Below are positions 1 to 9,684 of a stretch of DNA of 64,000 nucleotides, piece after piece (the first letter of the stretch is position 1; each line of letters opens with the position of its first letter). Location: positions 62,001 to 126,000 of the forward strand of contig NZ_WAJR01000003.1 in NCBI RefSeq assembly GCF_008831035.1, given 5' to 3'. Position numbers and translations under genes: made by a program. The DNA is from Ellagibacter isourolithinifaciens. Lineage in GTDB: Bacteria; Actinomycetota; Coriobacteriia; Coriobacteriales; Eggerthellaceae. Below the pieces are notes generated by a model. That model saw only the letters and a list, made by a program, of their open reading frames with translations. It had not been told where the DNA came from and made no database searches.

Positions 1-2
1 AC

Positions 3-113
3 GAGCGCGGCGGAAAGAAACGCGGTACCTTCGGCAAGTTCTTCGACTTCATCCAGCCCAAGGGCGTTCCCTACGAGAAGCTCTACGATGAGGAGGGTAA
101 TCCTCTCGGCTAG
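3..113 (+). CDS. C-terminal end of an unidentified protein (cut by window edge)
   Basis: The last 36 codons of a gene entering from the left read in frame from base 3 to a TAG at 111-113. The peptide is basic then acidic (ERGGKKRGTF, then YDEEGNPLG at the end). No domain can be recognised in so short a tail. It is followed by a strong hairpin and faces the minus-strand MFS gene. Confidence 0.5.
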   Translation, partial: ERGGKKRGTFGKFFDFIQPKGVPYEKLYDEEGNPLG

Positions 114-162
114 TAACTGCTGCTTTAGCTGGGCAAACGCCAACCAACAACCCAAAACTAGA

Positions 163-210
163 GATATAAGGAAGGCCTCGGGCATCGCGACCCGAGGCCT
201 TCCTTATATC
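163..210. terminator. 20-bp perfect inverted repeat, likely terminator
   Basis: The arms 163-182 (gatataaggaaggcctcggg) and 191-210 are exact reverse complements around an 8-nt loop (183-190). There is no clear T-run on the plus strand and a weak one (TAGTTTTGGG) on the minus strand. It sits just after the gene ending at 113, so a terminator shared by the convergent genes is likely. Confidence 0.6.
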
Positions 211-305
211 CTCCAAGCGCTTCTTCAGGAGCAGGTGGCACCTGACAGCAACACTCTAGCGCCCGGAGGCGGTTAATGTCGCCCCTGCCCTGCCCGCACA
301 ACAAA

Positions 306-331
306 AGAACCCCCGCCGAAGCGGGGGTTCT
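306..331 (-). terminator. Rho-independent terminator of the MFS gene
   Basis: An 11-bp GC-rich stem (306-316 with 321-331), loop CGAA, is followed on the minus strand by TTTTGTTGTG. It lies 36 bases past the MFS stop codon. Confidence 0.8.
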
Positions 332-366
332 CGATGCAACCGAATGGGTTACTTTTCCAGCTTGCG

Positions 367-2046
367 CTATTCCGCGAAGTAAGCCTTGCGATGCGGGGTA
401 GCGAAGATGAAGAAGTAGACGAACGGAAGCAGAACGCCGACTGCCATGAGGGGCAGAGCAATCGGGAGCTTCGACCAATCGGTGATGGCCAGCGGGCACA
501 CGATGCAGGTGATGAACAGGAACGCGATCACGACGAGCATGATGATGAAGTTCGTCATGCCGGTGTCGGAAGCGTCGGTCCTGCCGTCGCCAGCGAGCTC
601 GTCCATGGACTTGCCGCCGGTTTCCTTAACGAACAGGAGGCAGCAGATGAAGCCGAGAACGAACGGAACGATGAGGACGAGAACGACCGACGACCAGTTC
701 GTGGCGCCTTCAGCGGTCTGGAACATAGCCATACCAGCGATGCCGCCGAGGACGATCGAGGAGGCGGAGCCGCCGAAGCGGGCGAACGCCTGGCACCACG
801 AAACGCCGGTGTTGCGGATTGCGGTCGGGTAAGACTCAGGCATCAGCGGCTGAACAGCGGTGATGGCGTAGTTCAGAGCGAAGCCGAAGAGAAGCATGAG
901 GGCAATCGACAGACCGAAGTTGTTCGGGACAACGAACACGGAGCAGATGACGATTGCGACGATGCAGAAGATCCAGGAGAACGCCAGGTTGCGCTTACGG
1001 CCGATGCGGTCAGCGACGAAGCCGACGCAGCAGTTGGAGGCGATAGCAGCAACGTTGTTCCAGGTCTGGAGAGCAACAGCCTCAGTCGGGGTGTAGCCAA
1101 TGCCCTTGAACCAGGTGGGCAGCCATGCGTTCATGCCGTACACGCAGAACTGGCCAACGAAGTAAGCGGTCCAGATAGCAGCGGTCGGGACGATGAACTT
1201 CTTGGAGAACAGGATGTTCGGGGAGGTCTTGGCAGGCTTCGGCGGAACGACGAGGAGCTTCGGGTCGAAGTGGGTCTCTTCCTGGCCAGCGGAGCGCTGC
1301 AGATGGTTGAGAGCCTTGCAAGCCTCTTCCATGCGGCCGGCATTGGCGAACCAGTGCGGGGTCTCATGCATGAAGAAGTGAAGCACGATTCCGTAGATGA
1401 TGGGCAGAGCGCCGATCAGGTAGCAGAGGCGCCAGTTGGCGTACATGGTGGCAGAGGAACCATCAGCGTTGAGGTAGGTGACCTCGTTGGTGAAGCCGCC
1501 GAAAATCGGGGTTGCGGTGTTGCAGATCGGGTTGCCGATAACGCCAGCGAGAACCCAGCCAGCAACCATGCCCGCCATGCCGATCGTCACGAAGACGCCG
1601 CGCTGCTTGGACGGAATCGTCTCAGAGAACACGGTGGTGACGATGGGGATGCAGGAGCCGACGCCGAAGCCGGCGATCAGGCGGAATGCTGCGAAGAACA
1701 CGAGGTCGTTCGCGAAAGCCTGGGGCAGGGTGAACAGACCATAGAAGATAACTGCGATGGTCAGCATCTTCTTACGGCCGATCTTGTCGGACAGGATGCC
1801 GCCGACTGCGCCGCCGAGAACCATGCCGAGCAGGCCCCACGTGGTGAGCGAGCCCATGAGAGCACCCGGGTTCGGATTGTCGGGCCAGAACGTATGTGCA
1901 ACGAACAGGTTGGTGGTGTTAACGACCATGAAGTCGTAACCATCGAAAATCATAGCGAAGATCATGAGGAAGAACATAAGCCACGTGTGGCCGTTAACTC
2001 CCAAATGGTCTACAACCTCTGAAACGGTGAATTCCTTACCGTTCAT
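367..2046 (-). CDS. MFS transporter, aromatic-acid:H+ symporter-like
   Basis: A 559-residue inner-membrane carrier with about 12 hydrophobic segments. The MFS loop signature occurs twice: SDKIGRKKM after TM2 and ADRIGRKRN in the second half. The reading frame continues upstream, but the start at 2046 (MNGKEF) is chosen because AAGGAGGG lies a few bases before it. The N-terminus (FDGYDFMVVN) resembles the D-G-Y/F-D motif in TM1 of AAHS and sugar-acid carriers. The protein is longer than the usual 430-450 residues because of an extended central loop (about 215-290) and a C-terminal extension with two more hydrophobic segments. The substrate is unknown; an organic acid is the usual inference. 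It has its own terminator and a long intergenic region shared with the divergent LuxR regulator. Confidence 0.8.
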   Translation of the reverse strand: MNGKEFTVSEVVDHLGVNGHTWLMFFLMIFAMIFDGYDFMVVNTTNLFVAHTFWPDNPNPGALMGSLTTWGLLGMVLGGAVGGILSDKIGRKKMLTIAVIFYGLFTLPQAFANDLVFFAAFRLIAGFGVGSCIPIVTTVFSETIPSKQRGVFVTIGMAGMVAGWVLAGVIGNPICNTATPIFGGFTNEVTYLNADGSSATMYANWRLCYLIGALPIIYGIVLHFFMHETPHWFANAGRMEEACKALNHLQRSAGQEETHFDPKLLVVPPKPAKTSPNILFSKKFIVPTAAIWTAYFVGQFCVYGMNAWLPTWFKGIGYTPTEAVALQTWNNVAAIASNCCVGFVADRIGRKRNLAFSWIFCIVAIVICSVFVVPNNFGLSIALMLLFGFALNYAITAVQPLMPESYPTAIRNTGVSWCQAFARFGGSASSIVLGGIAGMAMFQTAEGATNWSSVVLVLIVPFVLGFICCLLFVKETGGKSMDELAGDGRTDASDTGMTNFIIMLVVIAFLFITCIVCPLAITDWSKLPIALPLMAVGVLLPFVYFFIFATPHRKAYFAE

Positions 2047-2418
2047 TAGTCCCTCCTTTAAGTGAGAAGCTTGAGTATCCCGACTCAAGCGGAGCGGCTT
2101 TGCCTATATCCCTTAGGCGAACCGCCATGCAATTACTCCCCATTTGCACTAACGGTAAGAACATGGTGCGAAGGACGTACCCCAGAATTCAGATTCCGCA
2201 ACTACGGGTAGTGACTCTTCAATACCGGCCATTGCAGAAGCTTCGGTGCCCCCTCGCATCCACTGCGAGAAACCGCGTGTGCGCATCCCCCTTTCTGACT
2301 TCTCTTTCAAATTGCCAATCTATCCCCTGCGGCCAGCGGTATAAAAACGCCGGCGAACAGACAAGCGGTACTTTACGTAAGGCAAACGGTATGAGCGTCA
2401 AACCATGAGGTTATTTTT

Positions 2419-2461
2419 GTGGATATCGCATCAACCTCACGGGTTGATATTTCGACATCCA
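2419..2461. promoter_or_regulatory. Candidate operator dyad in the MFS/LuxR intergenic region
   Basis: In the 665-base region between the divergent genes, ATCAACC (2430-2436) and GGTTGAT (2442-2448) form a perfect 7-bp dyad with a 5-base spacer. Outer arms GTGGAT (2419-2424) and ATCCAC (2456-2461) continue the symmetry. The rest of the region is AT-richer than its surroundings, with no further gene seen. A target for the neighbouring LuxR-type regulator is plausible but unproven. Confidence 0.4.
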
Positions 2462-2711
2462 CGCGTAAATCTGCCCACTTTTGCCCTCATCAAATCGCAA
2501 TTGCCTGTCCCTTCCCCAAAATAGGCACTGTGTTGTTTTTGCTGCATTCTGCGCACGAAATTGAGCAAAGATTGCGCGCATTCGATAGCATTACCTAGCT
2601 TCAGTAGGGTAATATAGCTGCGTACGCAGTATCGAACGCTTAGGTTGAGATTTACCGCGCAAAAGAAGATAATCACGAAGCTCGCAAACGCATTATTTAG
2701 GGGAACAACTT

Positions 2712-4388
2712 ATGGCTTCGACTTTTCCGCATGTCACTATCACGGTCGCAGGCAAGGAAAACGGCTCTGACGCCTCGGGTGAACTTAATACGCTTTCACT
2801 CGGGTACGGCTTCCATCAAGCATGGATTTACTCTGCCATGTTCAGTGCTGGCGTGTTTTTCGGGACCGACACGCCCTTCACCATGCTCTTCGACGGGGCA
2901 TATTCCTGCTCACTCATTGTGCTCGTAATCTCGATGATTTTCTTCGGCATCGCACTTCTTGCCCTTGGCGTTACCAATCAGATGTTCTTGCGCTTCTACG
3001 TGTCGAAGCGAGCGCTCGGGCTTTCCGCATCGCTCATCTGTTTGGGCACCTACGCCTCGTTCCTCGTTCCTGTCGGCGGACCCCTCGGCACCCTCGCCCT
3101 GCTCTTCGCCGGCTTGGCAACGGGCATCGGATCGAGTCTTATGGTCGTGCTGTGGGGCACGGCGTTCGCACGCTATGAGTTCAGCACTATCATCCTGAAC
3201 ACGGCGGTTTCAGTCGCCATCGGCATCGGCCTCTACATGGTTCTCACTCACTTGGTGCCGCCCTTCTGCTCGGGCGTCATCACCGGCATCTTCCCCATTG
3301 CCGAAGTCTTCATCCTCTGGCGTCTGACGCCGATTCCCTACTATCGTCGTCGCGAGATTCCGATTTTCCATCCGTTGACGGTCAAGCCCGCGCAGTTCCT
3401 TGTCCGCATGCTTATCCCGACAGCGATCTTCGGTTTCGCGCTCGGCGTCCTGCGCACCGTTGCGAGCAACATCGTGCTCCCTGCCGCCGACTTAACGATG
3501 CTTCTCGTCATGGGCGCCGCAGCCTGTTTGGGCATGTTCATCACCATCGCAACGATTTTCATTTCGAAGAACGAGGGGCATTGGGACCTCATCTTCCGAA
3601 CGCTTTTGCCGTTCATCGCCCTCGCAGCGATTTCCCTGCCGTTCCTCAACTCCCCGAGCTCGCTTCTCGCGTGCCTCGCGCTCATCGTGGGATACATGTG
3701 TTTTGAAGCGCTCATGTGGATATTCTTCGCCGATCTGGCGCAGGAGTTCCGCCTTTCGCCCATTTTCGTATTCGGCACGGGACGAGGCACGCTTGCGCTT
3801 GCCTCTCTTTTCGGGACACTCTTCGCCATGACACCGATCAGCGACGCCAGCTCCATGATCACGGGAGCCGATTACGGCTCTGGGGCTCTACTCGTTCTGT
3901 TTGCGCTCATCCTCGGATACGTGCTGTCCCCTCGCCAGCGCGAAGTGAAGGCGATTGTCGCCGCCCCAACTGAAGGAGTAAACGTGGATCAGGGAACGGA
4001 AGCCCTGAAAAAGCACATCGCCGCGCTGGACGAGAAAGATGCCACTGCAGAGAAGGTGCCCGCTCCCGAATCCGAAGAACCTCAGGAGACACCGCAGGAT
4101 GCCGAGGAGGGTCGCCGCGCGAAGGGCCGCTTCCATGCCCAATGCGAGGCAATTGCCGATCGTTATCTTCTCTCGCGGCGCGAGACCGAGGTTATGTTCC
4201 TTCTTGCGAAGGGTCATAACGCGGCGTTCATTCAAGACCAGCTCTGCATCTCTAAGAGCACGGCGAAGACGCACATCAACCACATCTATCGCAAGCTCGA
4301 TATCCACACGCAGCAGGAGCTTCTCAGCATGGTCGAGGCCGCCAAACGCGAGGCATACGACTCGGAGAATAATCCTCCACGCCGCTAG
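2712..4388 (+). CDS. Membrane-bound LuxR-family regulator (12-TM sensor fused to HTH)
   Basis: A 558-residue protein. Residues about 25-415 are almost entirely hydrophobic segments (about 12 TM, MFS-like in layout), which would act as the sensor in the cytoplasmic membrane. An acidic linker follows (about 420-475). The C-terminal LuxR/FixJ helix-turn-helix is clear: LSRRETEVMFLLAKGH, then SKSTAKTHINHIYRKLDIHTQQEL. This architecture is typical of Eggerthellaceae, where many copies sit beside redox enzymes. The start has AGGGG upstream. Only 22 bases separate it from the activase gene, so the two are probably co-transcribed and the regulator may control that operon. The divergent MFS carrier is another possible target. 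The ligand is unknown. Confidence 0.85.
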   Translation: MASTFPHVTITVAGKENGSDASGELNTLSLGYGFHQAWIYSAMFSAGVFFGTDTPFTMLFDGAYSCSLIVLVISMIFFGIALLALGVTNQMFLRFYVSKRALGLSASLICLGTYASFLVPVGGPLGTLALLFAGLATGIGSSLMVVLWGTAFARYEFSTIILNTAVSVAIGIGLYMVLTHLVPPFCSGVITGIFPIAEVFILWRLTPIPYYRRREIPIFHPLTVKPAQFLVRMLIPTAIFGFALGVLRTVASNIVLPAADLTMLLVMGAAACLGMFITIATIFISKNEGHWDLIFRTLLPFIALAAISLPFLNSPSSLLACLALIVGYMCFEALMWIFFADLAQEFRLSPIFVFGTGRGTLALASLFGTLFAMTPISDASSMITGADYGSGALLVLFALILGYVLSPRQREVKAIVAAPTEGVNVDQGTEALKKHIAALDEKDATAEKVPAPESEEPQETPQDAEEGRRAKGRFHAQCEAIADRYLLSRRETEVMFLLAKGHNAAFIQDQLCISKSTAKTHINHIYRKLDIHTQQELLSMVEAAKREAYDSENNPPRR

Positions 4389-4410
4389 CGCGTAAGTTGG
4401 CGCTCGAAAG

Positions 4411-7400
4411 ATGACGGCAGAGAAACCCGCTAAAACGTATCGCTTCGGAATCGACGCAGGGTCGAAGACCGTGAAAGTGGTGATCGTCGACGAAGATGGC
4501 ACCGTGGTGAACTCGATTTACCGCCGCCATCTTTCGAACATCCGCGAGACGCTTGTCGATATTCTGCACAACTTGGTCTGGCGTTACGGCGACCTTCCCG
4601 GCAAGGCAACCGTCACCGGCTCGGCGGGCATCGCACTCGCCGAGATGCTCAAGCTCCCGTTTGTGCAGGAAGTTCTGGCAACCGAGCGTGCCGTGCGGGA
4701 ACTCTACCCCGACGCCGATGCCGTCATCGAGCTTGGCGGTGAGGATGCGAAGGTGATGTATCTCTCGGGCTCTCCCGAACAGCGGATGAACGCGACCTGC
4801 GCTGGCGGAACGGGCGGATTCATCGACTCGATTGCCTTCATGCTCGGCGTGCGCACAAGCGACATGAGCCGACTTGCGGGCGGGGCGTCGCGTATCTACC
4901 CGATCGCATCGCGATGCGCCGTGTTCGCGCAAACCGACGTGCGACCCCTTTTGAATGCCGGCGCCAAGAAGAGCGACATCGCGGCAAGCGCCCTTGAGGC
5001 CGTCGTACGCCAAACGATTACCGGGCTCGCGTGCGGACGGCCCATCAAAGGGAAGGTCATTTTCCTCGGAGGGCCACTGCAATTCATTCCTGACCTGGTC
5101 AGACGCTTTCAAATTGGCCTTGGACTGAAACGCGGAGAGGGCATTAGGCCGCGCTGGGCCCACATCTTCACCGCCCATGGAGCCGCACTGTATGCAGGGG
5201 AGCTGCCAGAAAGCAAGCCCACATCGCTTGGGCAACTCGAGGAGCGCATACGACAAGCGGATGCGCCGGAGGATGACTTGGCTCGGCTTGACCCTCTGTT
5301 CGCAACCGACGAGGAGCGCAAGGCGTTCAAGAAGCGCCATGCACGGGTTGATTTCCCTCGAAAGAGGCTCTTCGATTGCAAGGGTCCGCTTTACTTAGGG
5401 ATAGACGCGGGTTCGACCACGGTGAAGATGGCCGTTATCGATGATGCGGGCAACCTTGTTTATTCCTGTTATACGCCGGTGCAGGGCGACGCACTCGCCA
5501 CCGCGACCGAAGAGCTGCTCGATTTCGACAGATCGCTCCCCCACGTCTACGGCACGGACGAAACGACCGCCTGGGTCGCACACGCCACGGCGACGGGATA
5601 TGGTGAGGACCTGCTGCGTGCGGCGCTCGGTATTGATTCAGGCATCGTGGAGACGACGGCGCACGCTCGCGCGGCAATGGAGCTCGTGCCCGACGCGACG
5701 TTCGTGCTCGACATCGGCGGGCAGGACATGAAGGCGCTCTGGATCAAGAACGGCATGGTGTCGAACGCTATTCTCAACGAAGCATGCTCGAGCGGATGCG
5801 GATCGTTCATCGAGGGAACCGCGCATTCGCTGCGCTTGAGCCCCCATGCGTTCAACGATGCCGCACTTACCTCGGAGCACCCTGTTGACCTGGGGACGAA
5901 GTGCACGGTGTTCATGTCATCCCGCGTCAAACACGCCCAGAAGATCGGGGCGAGCGTCAACGATTTGGCAGCGGGCATCGCGTATTCGGTAGTGAAGAAC
6001 GCCCTGTTCCGCATCATCGGCGCCGAGAGGGTCAACACGCTGGGTTCCAAGATTGTCGTGCAGGGCGGAACCTTCAAGTCCGACGCCGCGCTGCGCGCAT
6101 TCGAGAAGGTTTGTGGCGTGGAGGCCATTCGCCCCGAAAGCGCCCATCTCATGGGAGCGATCGGTGCGGCGCTGATCGCGCGCGAGCGAGCCCATGATGC
6201 AGCGAGGAACACCGACGGCGATTTGGACGCAGCGTCGCGAAGCACGATGATTTCCGCGCGCGAGCTTGAGTCGCTGTCCGTCGAGCGTTTCTCGTCCCGA
6301 TGCCCAGGGTGCTCGAACGCGTGCCTTCTCGCTATTGCCGATTTCGGGAATGACAGGCGTTTCATCAGCGGAAACAAGTGCAGCAACGCGAATGATTTCG
6401 AGTTTTCGCGCAACGAGGAGCCCAAAGCCCGCGCCGCGGAGGCGGCCGCGATTGAAGGTCGCGAGCCGGCCCCCCGCCCCCACCAGGCCCCGAACGCAAT
6501 CGCCGTCGAGCAGCATCTGCTGCAGTCGGTTGAGAGCGTAGTGCAAGCCGGGCTTCGAGGGGCACGCGCGATCGGCATCATGAACTGCTTCGAAACCTAC
6601 GAATATACGCCGTTTTGGCGGACGTTGTTTGCAGATCTTGGTTTCAGCGTCGTCATGCCCGACGATGCTCGTGGAGCCTCGCTCGAACAGGCGGCGCTCG
6701 CAACCGTCCCCGCCGAAGGTGCGTGCTTTCCCGCAAAGATTGCGCATATGAGGGCATTTGACCTGATGGACGCAGGTGCGGACGTCATTTTCATGCCCCG
6801 CTTCAACCGCATCGGACGCTGCGCGGTGTCGTGCGAATACGCCGATGCGCTCGCAGATGCCGTACCCGCGTTTGAGCAAGGGAAAGTGCGGCTTTCGCGA
6901 CCCCACCTCTCATCATTCAAGGTGGCGCGCATTGCAAAGGACGAGGACGACCTCTCGACGCTCTTTTCCGAGGTAGCCAGCTTCTGTCCTGACGGCGCGC
7001 CGCTTTCCCGCGAAGAGTTCGACCGCGCCCTCGAAAAGGCGCTCGCGTCGCAAAGGGAATTCTTCGATGCGATCGCCCGGGCGAACGGGAAAGTAATCGA
7101 CTGGCTTGCCGAGGACGCACAGCGGCACGCTATCGTGGTTGCCGGGCGCCCCTATCACACCGACCCTCGCCTTATGAGGGGAATCGACACGATGCTTACG
7201 AAGTTGGGGTTCGCCATCTTGTGCCCCACAAGCTCAGACACGTGGGCGACGCGCCGACCGCACGACCCGAATTGCCCACCATGGAAACCGGGCAAGCACC
7301 TTGCACGCCTCGCTCGCTTCGCTGCCGAGAATCCGCAGGTCGATCTTGTGTGCCTGCAATCGTTCGGCTGCGGCTACGACGCGCTGAGCCTCGAAGACGC

Positions 7401-8385
7401 GCGCGACATCCTCGAAGCGGCAGGCAAACCCTTCACCGCGCTGAAAATCGACGACCTTTCGGACAAGGCGCACCTCAATATCCGACTTCGCACACTGGCC
7501 GAGGGAATCGAGTCGATGAGCCGCCGCGGAGGAAACGCGCAAGAATCGTCGGCAACCAGCTCGAGCGAGGCGGGCGAATGCACGATCGATCGTCCGGTCA
7601 CCAGCAAGGCGACCGCAGCAGCGCATATCGAGAAGGTGTCTACCGCAGCCGGAAGCGTCACTGGCAGTGTGGGGACTCCTGAACCTGCGGGTTGCTCGCC
7701 CGAACATGTGCCGAACGTCATGAGCGAGGGTATATCCGCCGTCGATGCGCAGGTGGCGCAACGCCAAGTACCAGGCGACGTCTGCTTTACCGCAGCAGCT
7801 CTCATCGCACGCACTCTGCGAATAGTTGAGGAGAACCCCCAGTTCAAAGCATTGCGAATTCCGCTGGTCTGTAATCGCTGTCTGCTCGACGGGCTCGCCC
7901 ATACCGTTTGGCGGCTCAACGGCAGCTGCCCGGAGATCATATGGGAAGAACGCTGGCCGCAACCCATCGAAAAACCCGCCACGCCCAAGGAAAAAGACGC
8001 CGAGCGAGTTCTCGTCGGCATTGTCGGCAATCCGCTTCTCTGCTTCGATGCCTTCATGAACGATTCCATCTTGAAGCTGCTGGAACGCCTGGGGTGCGAC
8101 GTTGCGATGCCCGACCCCGACAAGCTCTTCTGCGAGGACGTCCGCTATCTCGACCAGCTGGACGAGTTCTCACGCAAAGGGGTCGATTGCGTGATCTACC
8201 TGCAGAGCTTCGGCTGCATGAAAGCGCATGTGCACGCCCGCGGCTTCGCCCACGAATACGCGCGGCGCTACCCCGATATGCCGATCACCGTTATCGACTA
8301 TGACCCCGAATCATCGGCGCTGAACAGGGAGAATCGCATCCGTCTCGCCGTGGAGGCCGCCCAGCGGGCGAAGAGGGAAAGATAG
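4411..8385 (+). CDS. Giant 2-hydroxyacyl-CoA dehydratase activase/dehydratase-like protein
   Basis: A 1324-residue cytoplasmic iron-sulfur protein made of fused modules. Two ASKHA-type ATPase (BcrA/BadF/HgdC) domains occupy about 10-290 and 328-600: FGIDAGSKTVK and LGIDAGSTTVK are the phosphate loops, and VLDIGGQDMK and ACSSGCGSF the nucleotide and cluster motifs of the second. A Cys cluster follows (RCPGCSNAC, GNKCSN, about 629-660), then a DUF2229-like region from about 720 and HgdB-like segments with LQSFGCG (about 995) and LQSFGCM (about 1270). Activases of this superfamily inject an electron into a 2-hydroxyacyl-CoA dehydratase at the cost of ATP. The function of the large fused form is not established. 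Residues about 1030-1125 are a low-complexity linker. It follows the LuxR gene closely. No substrate enzyme lies nearby. Confidence 0.85.
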   Translation: MTAEKPAKTYRFGIDAGSKTVKVVIVDEDGTVVNSIYRRHLSNIRETLVDILHNLVWRYGDLPGKATVTGSAGIALAEMLKLPFVQEVLATERAVRELYPDADAVIELGGEDAKVMYLSGSPEQRMNATCAGGTGGFIDSIAFMLGVRTSDMSRLAGGASRIYPIASRCAVFAQTDVRPLLNAGAKKSDIAASALEAVVRQTITGLACGRPIKGKVIFLGGPLQFIPDLVRRFQIGLGLKRGEGIRPRWAHIFTAHGAALYAGELPESKPTSLGQLEERIRQADAPEDDLARLDPLFATDEERKAFKKRHARVDFPRKRLFDCKGPLYLGIDAGSTTVKMAVIDDAGNLVYSCYTPVQGDALATATEELLDFDRSLPHVYGTDETTAWVAHATATGYGEDLLRAALGIDSGIVETTAHARAAMELVPDATFVLDIGGQDMKALWIKNGMVSNAILNEACSSGCGSFIEGTAHSLRLSPHAFNDAALTSEHPVDLGTKCTVFMSSRVKHAQKIGASVNDLAAGIAYSVVKNALFRIIGAERVNTLGSKIVVQGGTFKSDAALRAFEKVCGVEAIRPESAHLMGAIGAALIARERAHDAARNTDGDLDAASRSTMISARELESLSVERFSSRCPGCSNACLLAIADFGNDRRFISGNKCSNANDFEFSRNEEPKARAAEAAAIEGREPAPRPHQAPNAIAVEQHLLQSVESVVQAGLRGARAIGIMNCFETYEYTPFWRTLFADLGFSVVMPDDARGASLEQAALATVPAEGACFPAKIAHMRAFDLMDAGADVIFMPRFNRIGRCAVSCEYADALADAVPAFEQGKVRLSRPHLSSFKVARIAKDEDDLSTLFSEVASFCPDGAPLSREEFDRALEKALASQREFFDAIARANGKVIDWLAEDAQRHAIVVAGRPYHTDPRLMRGIDTMLTKLGFAILCPTSSDTWATRRPHDPNCPPWKPGKHLARLARFAAENPQVDLVCLQSFGCGYDALSLEDARDILEAAGKPFTALKIDDLSDKAHLNIRLRTLAEGIESMSRRGGNAQESSATSSSEAGECTIDRPVTSKATAAAHIEKVSTAAGSVTGSVGTPEPAGCSPEHVPNVMSEGISAVDAQVAQRQVPGDVCFTAAALIARTLRIVEENPQFKALRIPLVCNRCLLDGLAHTVWRLNGSCPEIIWEERWPQPIEKPATPKEKDAERVLVGIVGNPLLCFDAFMNDSILKLLERLGCDVAMPDPDKLFCEDVRYLDQLDEFSRKGVDCVIYLQSFGCMKAHVHARGFAHEYARRYPDMPITVIDYDPESSALNRENRIRLAVEAAQRAKRER

Positions 8386-8398
8386 GGCCCAAAAAAGA

Positions 8399-8496
8399 AC
8401 CGCGCCCAGCAAACCCCAGCCTTCCACGAACGGCCCGCGAAAGCGCACGCGAGGTACGCGGGGGCGTAAGACGAGAAGGCGGGCGCTGGGCGCGGT
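8399..8496 (-). terminator. Long-range inverted repeat between activase and serA
   Basis: The arms 8399-8410 (accgcgcccagc) and 8485-8496 are perfect complements enclosing 74 bases that can themselves fold (agccttc/gaaggc near the base; gcgcacgcg/cgcg inside). On the minus strand the structure runs into GTTCTTTTTTGGG, a good U-tract, so it probably terminates serA transcription. The enclosed segment is larger than a usual terminator loop. Confidence 0.6.
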
Positions 8497-8537
8497 CTTG
8501 GCGCCGGCTCGTTTTCACAGGCCGTTGATGCGCAAAA

Positions 8538-9452
8538 CTAGTTGACGCAGTGGACCTTCTTGCCCGTTTCCAGGTAATCCATGACTTCGCGCACGGCCAT
8601 TTCCGCACAGTTTTCCTCAGCCTCTGCGGTCGATGCACCCAGGTGAGGAAGGACAAGCGCGCCCTCCATCGTCATGACCTCGGGCGTTGCGAAGTCCGTC
8701 ACGTAACGGCGAACCTTGCCCGACGTAAGCCCCGCGCGCATGGCATCATTGTCGACCAGAGTGTCGCGCGAGAAGTTCAGAAACGCCGCGCCCTCCTTCA
8801 TGGCCGCAATTTCGTCCGCACCGATCATGCCCTTCGTCTTCGGCGTCGCCGGGACATGGATCGTGATGTAGTCGCAGCTTGCGCACAGGTCGAGCAGGTC
8901 GTCAGTGAAGCGGAGGTTCGGGGAGATGGTAGCTGCGCGCTCGGCATCGAGGAACGGGTCGTAGCCGACCGTCTTCATCCCCAGCGCCTCAGCAGCGGGG
9001 ATGACGAGGCGCCCGATGGCTCCAAGGCCGATTACCCCGAGCGTCTTCCCCATGATTTCGGTGCCAGCGAACTGTTTCTTCGCCTTCTCGGCGCTCTTCG
9101 CGATGTTCTCATCGTCCGCGTTGTGACGGCACCATGCAGCGCCTCCCACGATATCACGCGCGGCCAGAAGCAGAGCGCACAGCACGAGTTCCTTCACGGC
9201 GTTTGCGTTCGCGCCCGGCGTGTTGAACACGGGAATCTCGCGCTCGGCAAGCGCGTCGAGCGGGATGTTGTTCACGCCCGCGCCCGCGCGCGCGACCGCC
9301 TTCAAGTTGTCGGAGAATTCCATCTCGTGCATGTTCGCACTGCGCACGAGGATGACGTCGGCCTCCGACACGTCGTCGGTCAGCTCATAGTCAGACGACA
9401 GGAGCGCCAGCCCTTTTTGCGAGATGTTGTTCAAGCAGTGCACTTTGTACAT
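8538..9452 (-). CDS. serA: D-3-phosphoglycerate dehydrogenase, short form
   Basis: NAD-dependent oxidation of 3-phosphoglycerate, the first step of serine synthesis, in the cytoplasm. The 304 residues show the D-isomer-specific dehydrogenase layout: N-terminal substrate half (VILVRSANMHEM, ARAGAGVNNIP), Rossmann motif GVIGLGAIGRLV (about 137-148) and the catalytic Asp/Glu-His region ending PHLGASTAEAEENCA. The C-terminal ACT regulatory domain of long SerA proteins is absent, so feedback inhibition by serine through ACT is not expected. An AAAGGGGATTCC site precedes the ATG. It is transcribed alone, with the long hairpin downstream. A related 2-hydroxyacid dehydrogenase cannot be fully excluded. 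Confidence 0.85.
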   Translation of the reverse strand: MYKVHCLNNISQKGLALLSSDYELTDDVSEADVILVRSANMHEMEFSDNLKAVARAGAGVNNIPLDALAEREIPVFNTPGANANAVKELVLCALLLAARDIVGGAAWCRHNADDENIAKSAEKAKKQFAGTEIMGKTLGVIGLGAIGRLVIPAAEALGMKTVGYDPFLDAERAATISPNLRFTDDLLDLCASCDYITIHVPATPKTKGMIGADEIAAMKEGAAFLNFSRDTLVDNDAMRAGLTSGKVRRYVTDFATPEVMTMEGALVLPHLGASTAEAEENCAEMAVREVMDYLETGKKVHCVN

Positions 9453-9684
9453 GGAATCCCCTTTCTATTGGTAGGTTTACCGCACAGGATAACGCGGCGG
9501 CGGCACAATGCGAGGGGGAAATACTGCAGGCGGCTAAAGTGGTGCTCGAAAAGACGCGCTGGCCAACGAAAGCGGGAAATGAGCAGTTGGCGGCAGTAGC
9601 GGGCGAAAGCTCCAGCAGCCGCTAGCAGCTTGGGATCGCATGGGCGAGGGTTCTGGCGCCTGTAGGCCCGCAGCTGCGAGCGCG

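Noticed and set aside
334-2022. 562-codon acidic open frame on the plus strand
   Set aside because: It is antisense to the MFS carrier; Glu/Asp/Arg-rich composition is the typical shadow of a membrane protein gene.
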